Source: Phlebiopsis flavidoalba
Taxonomy: Eukaryota > Basidiomycota > Agaricomycetes > Polyporales > Phanerochaetaceae
DNA length: 64,000 nucleotides
Assembly: GCA_035772785.1 (NCBI GenBank)
Contig: JAOCPU010000056.1
Location: 62,001 to 126,000 of the forward strand
Direction of reading: 5' to 3'
Shown: positions 35,708 through 47,270 of the stretch, in pieces
How positions within the stretch are numbered: position 1 is the stretch's first letter
Layout: the number at the start of each line of letters is the position of its first letter
Notes under the pieces: generated by a model
Told to the model about the DNA's origin: nothing
Seen by the model: only the letters and a program-made list of their open reading frames with translations
Database searches by the model: none
Made by a program: the position numbers and the translations under genes

Positions 35708-37882
35708 TTACAAGCTTCGCGATTGTTTTCGCCGTGCGCCCACCCCCTCAGCGTGCTCATTGATGGCACAAAGAAATACTCTCCGCCATGCGAAGTGACG
35801 AAGAACTCCTGCGGGACGCCGGGCGGGGTCGCCCCGCGTTTTCAGGCTTGACGCCGGCGAACACCGGTGACGGAGATCTTCTCATCAGTCTGCTTTGCCG
35901 TCAGTGTCCAGTTCACCTGCTGGCCAGTCTTCGGGAGCGCGGAAGGATTATCGACGAACTGCACTTCGGTGTAGTCCGAGGCAGACTTGGGAACAGGGGC
36001 GGCCCACCGATGACGGTATCTTGGCCTATGCGAAAGTACCAGTGAGCTCGTGATTAAAGCTTTTTTAGATTGAAGGCATACCATGTCTCTGCGGAACCAA
36101 AGATGTCGTGGGGAAGAAGTCGTTGTTTCCGAAGACGGTGGTTTGGCGAACGAAGCCTTGGTCTAGACCGGCCTGGTAGGAGACAAACAAGAGCCCACGC
36201 TCTTTGTCGACATCCGTACTAGACGTCTTGCTTTCTCTATCTCCTATCCGTCACCTACCACAAAAACATATATTAGCCGGCTTGAACTGACGCAGCGAGA
36301 CCTTGGTCTACCTCAATTCCGTATGGCAAGCCAGCACGAACTATCATCGCTGCTTCCATGTAGCGACGTTGAATATAGGGATCCAAGCTTCGGGGAGCGG
36401 TTTTGCGCGGTGTGAGCAATGAACGGACAGTAGTAGTCCGTCAATGAATCGGGCGAGATTTTCGGCTGAACTGATCGTGAATATGGTAGTCGAAGTCGTT
36501 GTTGCGACTGCTGTCTTTCGCCATCTCCGGGTCGTCTTTAATCGGGCATTTTTAGCACAGGCGGCGCCCTGGATAAAGCCGATGTTCAGGGATTAAACGA
36601 CGGGTTGACGACGAGATGACTTACGGATTTCCATCGCCCTATCATACGCGCACCCCAGAGCTCGGCGCCCAATTTATTATCGTCGAGGCCGGCTGCAATC
36701 TCTTCCTGGGGGCAAACTCTCTCCATCGCTTCCCATTTCTCTCCAGATAGTCGTCGAACTCGGGTACGAACTGCTGAAGCTGGCGGAAGGACCATCATGG
36801 TTCCATCTTTGGCCCACGCCGGTCGCTTGACGGGCGCATAGGGGTCATCGAGGACAGGGTCGCCTTTGTAGCCATGACTATGACGCCCGGATCTACTACA
36901 GTCTGGCCTGCGCCATGGCTGGGAGAGGCCGCTATGGCAACGATGAGGGAGCCTGATTCGAAGTTTGAAAGGTAATAACTACCGTAGAGCGGGTTGAGAT
37001 ATTCCATCTTGGTATCCGAAATGCTCATTATGCCCAGCCCAGGAACAAGGACGTGCGGTGCACCCTCGATTGTCGCTCTGACGTCGATCGTCGAGCCAAA
37101 ATGATCCACCACGGGCCTGTGCCGCTTTCACGGCAGTATCGGGGTTGGAAAAAGTAGGAAAAATCAGCAGAGCATCGTAAAATATACCAGGAATCATACG
37201 AACCACTACCCGCGATGGTGATAACCCCGTGTAAGGCTCCCTTGTCGTTGTTGGCGGAGCCGTGCACTGGGTCAGGGTCGGGCTTGTCAAAGACTTCGTC
37301 CCACTGGGCCTGATCACCAAGGAACTCCCTGTCGTCCCTCATCGCGTGTGTATCAAATCGAGCATCGCCCGTAGGCTCGCGCAAGTTCATGAAGTTCATG
37401 CCCATGCGACTGAACGCGATCTGTTTGAACGCCATCGGAATGGGGTCGATCTTGCCACCTCGCACCTTTTTCTTCTCCGCTGCGATGGTGTGAAGAAATT
37501 GGATTACGTCGTTCGAAGAAGACGGTTCGAAATTTTTGTTCAAGGCTGCTTTGAAGCCTGCAACATCATTGTTGATCCGAAAGAATATGAAGACCTCGGC
37601 TTTCTAAAAACGCGAGAGAATCTCAGAAATAATTTCAAGTGTTCTTGTAGATGTACATACCTTTGGAACAGATGAATCCCACATCTCCTTGGACATTGTT
37701 CAGGTCTGGGAGATCATCGACCTGGGCCTCAAGTGCCGTATCCGCATCAGCGAGGAACCGCTTGTGAAAGTTGAAGGAGCGCGCAGCCTGTGCTGCAGGC
37801 CGTGCCTGATGGTTGTTTGTACGATGGGTATGATCGAACGGTGGGGGAGGTGCTGAAAGTTGTCCTGCTAAAGCTCCGTCAT
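35708..37882 (-). CDS. Dye-decolorizing heme peroxidase (DyP type)
   Basis: Secreted-type fungal DyP peroxidase that uses hydrogen peroxide to oxidise dyes and lignin-like aromatics. From ATG 37882: HRTNNHQARPAAQAARSFNF, then DLPDLNNVQGDVGFICSKG (37670-37720), an intron, NKNFEPSSSNDVIQFLHTIA (37480-37545) and VRGGKIDPIPMAFKQIAFSR with MGMNFMNL (37385-37470). Next is ALHGVITIAGS (37205-37240). The family GXXDG motif is HFGYQDGISQPALR (36980-37025), with the catalytic Asp. Then GDPVLDDPYAPVKRPAW (36810-36860), LGARMIGRWKSG across an intron, and DPEMAKDSSRNNDFDY (36480-36530). CPFIAH (about 36415-36435) holds the proximal heme His, followed by KTAPRS. The end has ERGLLFVSYQAGLDQGFVRQ (36140-36200), PKSASDYTEVQFVDNPSALP (35930-35990) and HGGEYFFVPSMSTLR. 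Several introns and indels. Confidence 0.9.
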
Positions 37883-38255
37883 CGTGCTAACGAGCGATGG
37901 TGTTAACCTACACTAAGAGCCGCTGACCTCTTTATATGCTTTTCTGCTCGGCCTCGGCAAGATGGCATGAATGAGCGAGGTCTTCTCATGACGCCAAAGC
38001 TTAACTGACGGCCTAAAGGGTATATCCTGCACTCCCCCCCCCCCTCCTGCTGCGCGCGCAATCAACGCGTAACGGGTCATGAGCGCAGGAAGTAGAGACC
38101 GAGGCGCTTACTTTCGAGGACCGTTTCTTGAGCGTTCTCTACTGACCATCTTTAGGCCTTCGCTTGCAGCTCTGAGTGGTCCCTTCCATACATTTCTACG
38201 ATAAAGAGTTGGTCAATCTTCTTTCTATGGGTACCCTTGAAACGCATACCATTTT
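37883..38255. other. DyP promoter region
   Basis: About 370 bases upstream of the DyP start, ending near the 69-base repeat. It contains an 11-base C run at 38034-38044. No gene is seen. Confidence 0.45.
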
Positions 38256-38474
38256 CTACAACTCCTCTTGTGACTGATGCAATGCTCGCCAAGAGAGGTC
38301 GGCAGGCTCTGTGAGGCTAGTTTCCAAGCCATCCATAATGGAGAGATGTAATGCTCGTTGGAGGTCAGCAGGCTCCGTGAGTTTCAGTTTGCAGCCATCC
38401 ATGACGCAAGGATGTAATAATGCTCGTTCGGGGGCCACCCAGGCTCCGTGAGGTTCGGTTCCAATCCATTCCAT
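38256..38474 (-). CDS. Small ORF made of three 23-residue repeats
   Basis: A 72-codon frame that covers a three-unit 69-base tandem repeat almost exactly. The minus-strand translation shows related units beginning MEWIGTEPHGAW, MDGCKLKLTEPADLQRALHL and MDGLETSLTEPADLSWRALH. The period is a multiple of three and no stop interrupts it, although units differ at many positions, which hints that the repeat is or was translated. It lies between the aspartic protease stop (38636) and the DyP promoter, on the protease strand, so it could also be the 3' untranslated region of that gene. No known domain. Confidence 0.3.
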   Translation of the reverse strand: MEWIGTEPHGAWVAPERALLHPCVMDGCKLKLTEPADLQRALHLSIMDGLETSLTEPADLSWRALHQSQEEL

Positions 38475-38487
38475 GACAGGGATACCT
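38281..38487. repeat. Three-copy degenerate tandem repeat, 69-base period
   Basis: Units begin with AATGCTCG at 38281, 38350 and 38419, exactly 69 bases apart. Each contains CAGGCTC(C/T)GTGAG, then a CCATCCAT-like block and an ATG-containing spacer. Units differ by substitutions but keep their length, so selection or recent duplication is possible. Confidence 0.85.
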
Positions 38488-38635
38488 GATGAAAGTTGCC
38501 TCGTGCGATGTGGTAATGAGGCCAGGCCTCTTGAACCATGGCGGCACTATATCATCCGTCCATGCATCAACCAACAAAAAGGTCATAGTATTGCATAAGG
38601 CGGGAAATTCATACACCAATACAGCTTCCACTTCA

Positions 38636-40132
38636 GGGTAGCAAAGCCAACCCGATTGTTCCCCATATCGAAACGTCGAGGTACACGTTCTGCAAGAAGG
38701 TATCACCGACGACCCAGAACGAAGATGCTATTTGACCCCACGACGGCTCCAACACAATCACTGGACCCCGAACTGACTCGGCCGAGGTTGAATAGGGTGC
38801 GGCGCGATGCTGAACGCCTTGCCCCCGAACGTGAGGCTGACATGCCTCCGTCGACGAGCAAGGGAGGTGGGAGGTAGAAGCCCTGGCCGACGGTGGCGGA
38901 TGCGTCCTTGCTTCCGCGGGATAGCCTTTGTGTCAAGAAACGTCTTGACATCCGACGTGGAGGCGACGATAAGCGTCGTGGCCCGGTGTCGATGACGGAC
39001 TGAACGGTCTTCAGGGGTGTCGTGCTGTTAACGGTGATTGCTTCTAGGTTGACTTGCCAGTATCCCTAAGGGCTTTGGGTCAGCCACAAACATACTTCGC
39101 AAAAATGATGACACGTGACCTGAGTTGTAACTGGCGTGTGGCCCGTTAAAACTGCCAGTGTACAAACTACTATCTGTACCCACCAAGATAGAGCTCGGCG
39201 CCAGAGCTGGAAAGCTTGAACGAAAATACAGGGTTCGAAATCTGCTTCTGCGCGACGAGGGCTCTGGAAGAACAGGTGGTGCATTGTACTCGGAGCTCTG
39301 TTGATAAATGGGAGCCATGCCCATGAGCCCGTCGCGGGGAAAATTCGACAGCGCAAAGCTGGAGGAGTATGCATTTCGCTGCTCCCGAGTCTCTGATTGG
39401 TAGGGGCCTAGAGCAATGCTGAGTGAGGCGTAGATCTGACAAAGAGATGAACCACATACCGTCAGCCCCGCAATCGACACTGATGTCGCTGTTTATTCGG
39501 ATCCCCCTGCACTTCTCCAGAGCCATACTTCAAGTCGAACTTCTGGTGCGCGTTCACCGCCGTTGAGCTCCTTCTCTTGGGATCACTAGACTGCGTGTCC
39601 CTTGCAGTTCTGGTTTTGTGCAGGGAGGGGCCAGGAACGAAGAGGTCGCTGCTGCCAGTGTCAACTGGAGGGACGCGGTGAAGCAGTCTTTGCTGTGGTC
39701 GGCCGATCGACAGCGACCCTTGCCACAGCTCTCCGTTTATTGTCGTCGGTAAGGGGAACTGGTATTCCAGCGTTCTTGGACGCTCGAACGCGAGAGGGGT
39801 TTTTCCCGAGGCATCAGAGGGCGTGGACAGGGGATGCTTCTCGCCGGTGTTCGCTCTCATATGCCGCAAAAGCCGTTGTCGAATTTGCTGCGTTTGGTTC
39901 CCATGATGGAAACGATGGCAAAGATGGTGGGTATACCACTTACGATTCACAACGCCAGAGCTCAGCGGAAGGGCGGCGAGATCAACGACATCCATCGGGT
40001 AGGAGCGCACTTAAGTCGCACGAAACATCTTCCGCCAGTCACATCTGCACCCCCAATTTTAACCGCAATCACACTACTCCTCGCTGGGGGCGGCCAGGGG
40101 AAGACGACGCAGCCAGCAGCAGTAAGAGCCAT
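38636..40132 (-). CDS. Secreted pepsin-like aspartic protease (family A1), copy 1
   Basis: Extracellular or vacuolar acid endopeptidase. ATG at 40132, with a hydrophobic leucine-rich signal peptide followed by an Ala/Ser-rich stretch. The propeptide precedes YQFPL, TINGELWQGSLSIG (39705-39770) and the first catalytic motif DTGSSDLFVPGPS (39625-39665). Then SSTAVNAHQKFDLKYGSGEV (39505-39575), FPRDGLMGMAP (39310-39345), SEYNAPPVL, VAQKQISNPVFSFKLSSSGA (39195-39260), YLGGTDSSLYTGSF near 39150-39190 and ITVNSTTPLKTVQS (39000-39040). The second catalytic motif VIDTG lies at about 38985-39000. Later come SKDASATVGQGFY (38865-38920), FNLGRVSSGSSDCVGAVVGS (38725-38790) and the end MGNNRVGFATLK near 38640. 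Indels throughout. A diverged second copy lies next to it on the same strand. Confidence 0.88.
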
Positions 40133-41293
40133 TGCAGAATAACAAAGGCGAGCTCAACATCAGTGACGAAATAGGAATGGTTATAGGGGGAGAGGGGGAA
40201 AGGGAGAGGGCGCGGGGGAAAAGGACAGATTACTAAAGGATGGGAATCAACGGAGGGACGGAAATAGTACATCAAACGCTGGAAAAACAAGTGGATAAAG
40301 GGGTACAGAATGAAAAATATCATAAAACAGGGATAAATAAAAAAGGAATGAACAACCACCAGCGGAGACTCGGCTTCGACAGCGGTCCGCCCCCCCCCCC
40401 CCCCCCCCCCCCTTTCTAGCCGTGCCTCCTCCGCAGGAAGCGACACAAAACCCCTTTTCCTACCAGAGAAGAGGAAAGATCCATATGTGTTGGAATGTGT
40501 GGGGCGGCCATTGAAAACAATCAAGGGATACAAAAACTTAATATCAATTTAACACAGCAAAATAAGGGAAGGTAGAGGCAAATCGAGGAGAAGCCCGGGC
40601 ACGGTATTTTAAGAACAGGCTGGGGCTGACCGATCGAAGCGCCTGCAGCTTATGGCTAGAATCTGTCCAAATCTGGGTGACAACTACGTCATGAAAAGTG
40701 TATTCGCGAGGCTGACCATGACCGTTGCGGGTTATTTGGGCTAGCATGAATATTCTTTGCAGAGAAGTTCGCCGTATGCGTGACCTTCGCGAGATCTTAC
40801 CAGGAAAGGAAGAGTTTCCGGGGGTTGTATGCTGATTCCGAAAACAAAGTAGCATCAAGCGTGCGCCGGGGACAAGTGTCGCTAGACAAGTTGCGCACCA
40901 TGTGCAACTGAAAACGAGTCGGGCTTCGGCCTGTTTTTATCCACAGTAGTAGTAAGAGGCGTTATACTGCAGAAACAAGACCATTCAATACTCATTCAGG
41001 AGAAGATATGGGTCGGGTGGCAGAGCCGACTCGGATAGATGGTAGCATCTCAGGGTCATCGAAAGTTGAGGTTGACTCGAATCGAAGACCGCGCGTGAGA
41101 TAAATCGCTGCGCCCCACAACGCTGATGTGATGGATCTCACGTGAAAGGTATTACGTAATCCAGAAAGTTAGCCACACTCGCGACATGGACAGGCTACCA
41201 GTAGTCTGAAAGCCATGACGAGGCCAAATCGCGTTCAGTGAGTTATATTCTCGGGGAAGGGCAAGTATCAAGGATGGGTTATCAAAGCTAGTT
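40133..41293. other. Promoter of protease 1 and 3' region of protease 2
   Basis: Purine-rich low-complexity DNA (40175-40230) and a run of 23 C. Open frames at 40069-40533 and 40544-40858 on the minus strand are compositional and show no domain. Confidence 0.5.
40390..40412 (+). repeat. Poly-C run of 23
   Basis: Uninterrupted C run directly after GTCCG. Length is likely to vary or to be misread. Confidence 0.85.
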
Positions 41294-42913
41294 TCATTTC
41301 AATGCAGCAAACCCGACCCTCCCTTTCGCCATATCAAATGAAACAACGTTTGTAGACGGTCTGCAAGAAGGTCGTCCCGACCGCAACCCAGAATGAGACT
41401 TGATCAACCCCAATGACCGCAGAAAACAACCATATTCCCCAGACTGACCACCTTGTGACCACCTTCTGCCGTCGCCGGCTTCTGAACAAGTCCGGCCGTG
41501 GATCTCGAACGCCCGTCCGTTGAAAATGAGACTCACATTGTCGTTCCTGCGTTGCAAGGGAACGTGTAGATCATACGCTTCCACTTGGGCCGCGCATAGT
41601 GGTTGCTGCCAGGAATCGAAGTCCCTCATGGAGCTTTGGCTAGAGAATTTCTGGGTGTGCTGGGCCTGGTCGGGACGGGGTGCGAGAATGAGACAGGTGT
41701 CCATCCCCGTGTCGATCATGCGACCTTGAGAGGTACTGCCCGAGGCACGATCAGGGAGGGGCCGAAGTCGAGAGAGACGCCTTCAGTCAATGGCGGACGT
41801 TCCAAAAACGACGTGGAATTATATCACACTCAGTAACATAGTATATCTATCATAGGAGAATAACGACGACGCACCTTCGTCTTGACGAGAGGTGTACGAT
41901 AGGTAAAAGCTCCACGTGTGTTGTACAGTTTGTCATTGCTGACGCTTTTTTTTTTTACAACGAACCGAGCACTCGTAATGAGAGCTCGGGACCGTCCCCC
42001 ATCCTCCGAGCTGTCTAAGAGAGTTGAATCCGTGGAAAAAATACAGGGGCGCTGGTACTTGATTTGCTCAAAACAGTGCTTGTATGAGAGGAGTAGTTTT
42101 TCCCACATGGAGGCTCCCCCCGAAAGCCATCCCGTTAAGACCACCGTCTGCTGAATCGGGCGATTCGCCGATGCAAAGGCCCGGGGTAATACGCCCAAGC
42201 CGCTCCGAAAGGTCTGATTCCGTACCTGCAATATGCCCCCCTGCAGCATAGGCACCAGCCTGCAATACTAGACACACTCACCGAAAGCCCGGCTACAAGC
42301 CGACTACGTCCCGATACAACTCTCCACTGACCCTTCCGTTCGCCTCCATTGAAACTCGAAGTTTCCCCCGCGTCGCTAGAAACTTCCCGCTCTGTCTTTC
42401 GGATCGTATCTTGACCTTTCGCGACACTGGGTCGTACAATCCGCGCGGTCCGGGGATGACCAAGTCGGCACTGCCGGTGTCGAAGCTGACGGTGAATGTT
42501 TTGGGTGGGGTTTCCGACAGTGATAAGGCCCAGCCATACACCACTATCCTCGTGGTTTGAGAGCTCCTCGGGCTTGGGCGAGTGGGGCTTCGCCGCATTT
42601 GCACGCGCATGGATCGAACGGGATAAGCGTTTGAGAGGAGCCGGTGTTCAGGTTGGAGGCGGCAAAGCCATCTTGAATATTTCCTATACGACATGAGCGC
42701 CGGGTCAGATCACGTTGAGAAACAGAATACTTACGCGACCGGCAGCGAAGTAATCTTGGCCTGCCAAGTCGGTAAGTTGACAGCACTGGGATGCCGCGGC
42801 TGCGTCTCGCAATGGAAAATAGTAACGCCACGCACTCTGTCCCAAGACGGGTTGGGGACCCGAGAGAGACAGAGATGAAAGGGAGACAAGCACAAAACCG
42901 ATGTGTCAAACAT
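41294..42913 (-). CDS. Secreted pepsin-like aspartic protease (family A1), copy 2
   Basis: Second A1 acid protease, tandem with the first. A hydrophobic start MFDTSVLCLSPFHL (ATG 42913) could be the signal peptide, but frames shift here. Then IGNIQDGFAASNLNTGSSQT (42620-42690), VWLGL/LSETPPKTFTVSFDTGSAD and LVIPGPRGLYDP (42420-42520), where DTGSAD is the first catalytic motif. SERQSGKFLATRGK and RVSGELYRDVVGL (42293-42400) follow, then ADGGLNGMAFG (42105-42145), where A1 enzymes have DGILGLGF. The second catalytic motif IDTG is in MIDTGMDTCLILAP (41675-41719). Then NVSLIFNGRAFEI (41500-41545) and the end NVVSFDMAKGRVGFAALK with stop at 41294. Less complete than copy 1 around 41830-42060, where an intron-rich or damaged stretch lies. 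Confidence 0.82.
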
Positions 42914-43941
42914 CGTGCAGTAGGTGTGAAGCAAAGGGGTAAAGGGTAAAAGGTGAAGGTGAATGTGTTTCGATGCTGACCATGAACTTAAGGGGCCGGA
43001 GGCTGTCTGGCCAGCCACCGTACACCAATGCGGCTGGGGAAACCCCGCAGAGCGCGCGGTGGCAAGGTTAGGATGGGTCAGCCACATGCTCGACGACATC
43101 GAGCTGATGTACCACACGAGAAGCATGGGATATTCGCAAGTAGTGAACAAAGACCGGCCATCCTTTGCTTGATCAAGGGGTTAAGCAATACTGCAGTTTT
43201 CCACTTGCATGCTTGGTCTTTCTTGAACACGACCAGAATACCGAGCAGTCCCATGAATGGTACTCCTGTGTGCAAAGAACCATGAAAGTTATTCACGTTT
43301 AGCATATTCTTAGGCAGGCTTACTCGTCCGACGATTAGATATAGAGCGTTCTTCCTCGTGGACGGCGCGTGTCAGTCGTGCAATGATAGAACACAACTAT
43401 AAGAGCTTGAAATGAGGATGTGCCATTTTGTAGCGACACTCGAGCTCTTGGTCTCCCTTCTCTCTGCAAGCTCTTGCAGGGGTATCCAAGGTAAGGGTCT
43501 CATGGCAGATACTCATTGAACGCTACATGTTCTAGACATGCTCGGCCGTAAGAGATCGGAGTAAGCAGGCACAATGTGAGCTATCCTTGGCTGCATTGAA
43601 CGCGGTGAGAGTCCGTATAAAGCGCGAGGAGGAGTAGGTAGACGCACATCCCGGCAGAGCGCACCGACCGCTCGTCGCCATCTCCAGTGCCGACGACGAC
43701 GCAGCTCACAACAATCCGATTTTCTCAGACACCCACGGCTATCCAACAAGGCCAGCAACAACGAGCCAAGGTCGCAAGTGGTGGTTGAAAGACAAGGAGA
43801 CCTACGACCGGAAAACGCCGAGAGTTGCGAGAGGAGTACGCTTGCCGCAACTTGGCTCTCGTCCCACCACCTCAGCCCGCGGGGCTTTATATCTTCATTT
43901 TCTGTTAATTTCTCTCACATTCCGCCGCTCGTTTCTTCAAT
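42914..43941. other. Divergent promoter region, protease 2 and ANTH gene
   Basis: About 1 kb between divergent genes. Unrelated short frames only (for example 43078-43305 minus, 43513-43761 minus). A pyrimidine-rich leader, typical before fungal ATGs, lies at 43895-43940. Confidence 0.5.
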
Positions 43942-46900
43942 ATGTCCACGAGCTACGACAAGGTCGTCAAGCTGGCCTGCAAGCCGAAAGCAGCGCCGCC
44001 GAAGCCCAAGGTGCGTGCCTCGCACATCCGGGGTACAGCACATACTCTAACCCCCGCCGTCCGCAGTACCTCGACCTATTCAATCGCCGCGCGACCTGGT
44101 CTGAGGATGGCGCCGTCCACGACGTCTGCAAGGCCCTCTCGCCGCGCTTTCGCGAGCCCAATGTCATCGTACGCGCGCCCCCTGCGCAAATCCCCCGCAT
44201 GACACATCTCACTCCCGCGCCCGCAGGTCGTCTTCAAGCCCTCATCGTCCTCCACACCATGATTCGCAACGGCGCAACAGACAACGTCCTCGCATAACTC
44301 AGTTCTTCCGATGTGCTTCGCCTGAAGAACATATCTGCCGCCGCACACTGGGAAGGTACGCCTCTCTGCGCCTACACCTGCCCCTTACCGAGTCTGTGTC
44401 CCCCCAGGCTACAATGCACCACAGAACATGCAAAAACTACGCAGTATATACCTCGACGCGCGAATTAAAGCTTACCGCGACCTCAAAACATGACGCAATA
44501 CGTGTCCAGTCCGAAAGTAACCGTGATATGCGCAACTCCGCCGCGCAAATCGAAGAATACAGACACAGGACGGAGCACTCTGAGAAGAAGCGATTCGGGC
44601 GGCCGGCGCGGCGGCGCGGGATAGCGACGAAGGCGCGCATGCATCATCAGGGCCCCCAACGAAGTAAGACGATTGCTGGCCGGAAACTACGAGTGATGAC
44701 GGTGGAGAAGGGTTTGCTTCGAGAGACGAAGGTGGTGCAGAAGATGATTGATGCGCTAGTAGAGTGCAGGGTGTGTATTACTCTGCTATCCGTAACCGCG
44801 TATTCACTATTCTACAGTTTTACCTAGACAACCTGGAAGACGAATTGAACATCACATCATTACGAATGTTGGTCAAAGATTTGCTCATCCTCTTCCAGGC
44901 TTGCAACGAGGGCGTAATATCAACGTACTAGGTAATCTTCATGTTGAATCTGGCTCTCATAATACTGATTAAAGTGTAGAACACTACTTCGAAATGTCCA
45001 AGATTGACGCACGAGAAGCTCTGAACATCTACAGACACTTCTGCTCGGAGACCGAACACGTCGTAGAATTTCTCGGTGTCGCGAAAAAGCTCCAAAACCT
45101 ACTGAACGTGCCAATTCCGAATCTGAGACACGTCCGTTCTCTTCATGCTGCGTACGGCGTAGCGTCTGACATTGTATGCAGGCGCCAGTCTCACTCGCGG
45201 GAGCGCTGGAGGAGTACCTGAACGATCCCAACTTCGAACAGAACCGCATAGAGTATAAGACGGCTAAGGAGATCGCGGATAGGAACGCAAGGAATGGCAT
45301 AAAAACCCTCCATCAAACCTGCTGATAAACGTGCGTACACGGCATCCAGAATCATAGAAGCTTTACTCATCAAACTTGCCCTATAGCTACTGAGAGGCCA
45401 GCGAACGACGGGTAGCGCGGTTCCGGGACATCTTCACCACCTCCTAAAGCGGAGAACAAGGCTAACGGGAGCCAATCCATGATCGACTTCTTCTCTGCTA
45501 TCGAGAGCGAACAGCAGACCATGTTTCAACCCTCAGACCAATAGGTAGGTTTGCCGATCCGAGTATCAGGCATGAATCTAATGCACCCCTTAGCCCAACC
45601 TCGAACTACTTCCAACAACAGGCCGCCTATAATCCCTTCCAGCAGCAGGGAATGCAGCAGCAAATGGCGACTGGTCAGATTGACCATTCGCCATGCCCCA
45701 AATGCAGCAACCTGTTCAGGATGCAACCCACCGGATTTATGGTACCTCAGGCGACAGGGATGAATCCCTTCAGCCCACAACAGGCTCAACAGTCCTTTGG
45801 TACCTTCCTACAGGCTCAGCCTACTGGATTCTTGGTACCCCTCAAGCGACTGGAGCGAATCCCTTTAGGCAAAGCATGCTTATGCCCCAGTCTACTGGAA
45901 TTGCCCGGACCATTCGGTTTGCAACAGCCTCAACAACCGCCGCCGCAGCAGCCACAGCAACCTTTCCAGACTGGAGCGACGAATCCGTTCCCAACAAAGC
46001 AACTCGTTTGGTGGACAGCCCCAGTCAACGAACCCGTTCCCTACCTCTATTCAGCCACAACCTACGGGCATGAACCCCTTCCCTGGACTCAATCAAGGAC
46101 AGAGCTCGAATCCGTTTCCCCAACTTTGGCCAATCACTTTTCGCTGGGCAACCAGCCGTCCACACCACAGCCAAACCCTACGCCCTCTTCTAACCCCTTC
46201 CCCATCGTCGTTCTCTACTAACAATCAACCCCTCCTTCGCCTCTCCCTCCGCCCAACCTGCTTCCTCCTCCTCCGCGGCCACCCCTCAAGCCTCCTCGGT
46301 CCGCATCAGTGCCGTTGGGTGGTAACCCTCAAGAGCTCACTGCGGTGAAAACTCATCAGACCGGTTCGAGAAATCCATTCGGTCAGCCAGTGGCGCCTCC
46401 ACCGCCTGTGCCAAAGGTGCCAACGTTGATGGAGCTGCGCGATGGGTAGGACTCAAGGGAACTCCCAGATTCCTCAGACGAACGGCACATCTACGCCTTC
46501 CGCGTTACAGCCGCAAGCCACTGGTTTTAACCCCGGACAGAGCAACTCGCTGATATCGAGCATCGCGTCATCGTTCGCTACCGGTAGTGCGGGCAACGAC
46601 TCGACGAGCGCCACAAACCCGACAAATGCGTTCTCTTCGTTCTCAACGAACACATCGTCAATGTCGCCGACTGCTACTGGCTCGACGTTCTCCAACTCCC
46701 CTCTTCTCCTCGCTTGGCAGCCAGCCCACGGGCGCGACAACCTCGTCGAACGCTACGAGCGCTCCTTCAACCTCAAACGACAGGCTTCTCGGCCCTCAAA
46801 CCGTTCAAGCCGTCGTCGTCGTTCGGTGCGCGGCGCTCCTCGAGTCGTCTGCCTCCAATCCCCCAGTCTGCGCCTACAACACCCGACCATGGGCCAACAG

Positions 46901-47270
46901 GCCCCAAGCCACAACCCGACAGGATCCCTCGGCAGCAGTGGGCTCCTGAACACACACAGCCCACCGGCTTCGCATCCAGCCTCGACTCCACAACTCCAAA
47001 TCGGGCGTCGGCGTCGGCCTGCGCCCCCAGGCGACGGGCCAAGCGGGCCAGGCGAATCCCTTCCGCGCGACCATGTTTTCGCTCTCGCCCGGCCCCACCG
47101 GCGGGGCGTTTGGCGGTCTGAACTCGATGCCTACGGGGCTGCCGCAGCAGCAGACGGGGATGCCGGGCCAGTTTGTGCCCTCAGGCAACAGTCTCTTTGG
47201 AAGCTCGTTTGGTGCTGGAGCGTCGGGTGGTCAGCAGCAGCAAGGCGGCCAGCCGGCTTCTCTGATCTGA
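43942..47270 (+). CDS. AP180/CALM-type ANTH-domain endocytic adaptor (YAP1801/1802-like)
   Basis: Clathrin adaptor that binds PI(4,5)P2 and helps form endocytic vesicles at the plasma membrane. The ANTH domain starts MSTSYDKVVKLACKPKAAPP (43942), then after an intron YLDLFNRRATWSEDGAVHDV (44070-44125), SPRFREPNVI, ALIVLHTMIRNGATDNVLA (44240-44297), SAAHWEG, RSIYLDARIKAYRDLKHD (44433-44490), VQKMIDALVECR (44735-44770), FYLDNLEDELNITSLRMLVK (44820-44880), HYFEMSKIDAREALNIYRHF (44985-45045) and PVSLAGALEEYLNDPNFEQ (45180-45240). The long C-terminal half (45480-47270) is Gln/Pro/Ser-rich with repeated NPF motifs (EH-domain ligands) and about ten LxxQxTG motifs, the consensus of Prk1/Ark1-type endocytic kinases. 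It ends QQQQGGQPASLI. Multiple introns in the ANTH part and indels throughout. Confidence 0.9.

Noticed and set aside
40069..40533. Minus-strand ORF of 155 codons over the poly-C run
   Set aside because: It is built from homopolymers and low-complexity sequence and overlaps the start of protease copy 1.
41005..41100. Possible tRNA gene (GGTGGCAGAGC followed by ACTCGAATCGAAG)
   Set aside because: The A-box and B-box are only partial and I cannot draw acceptor and T stems that pair.
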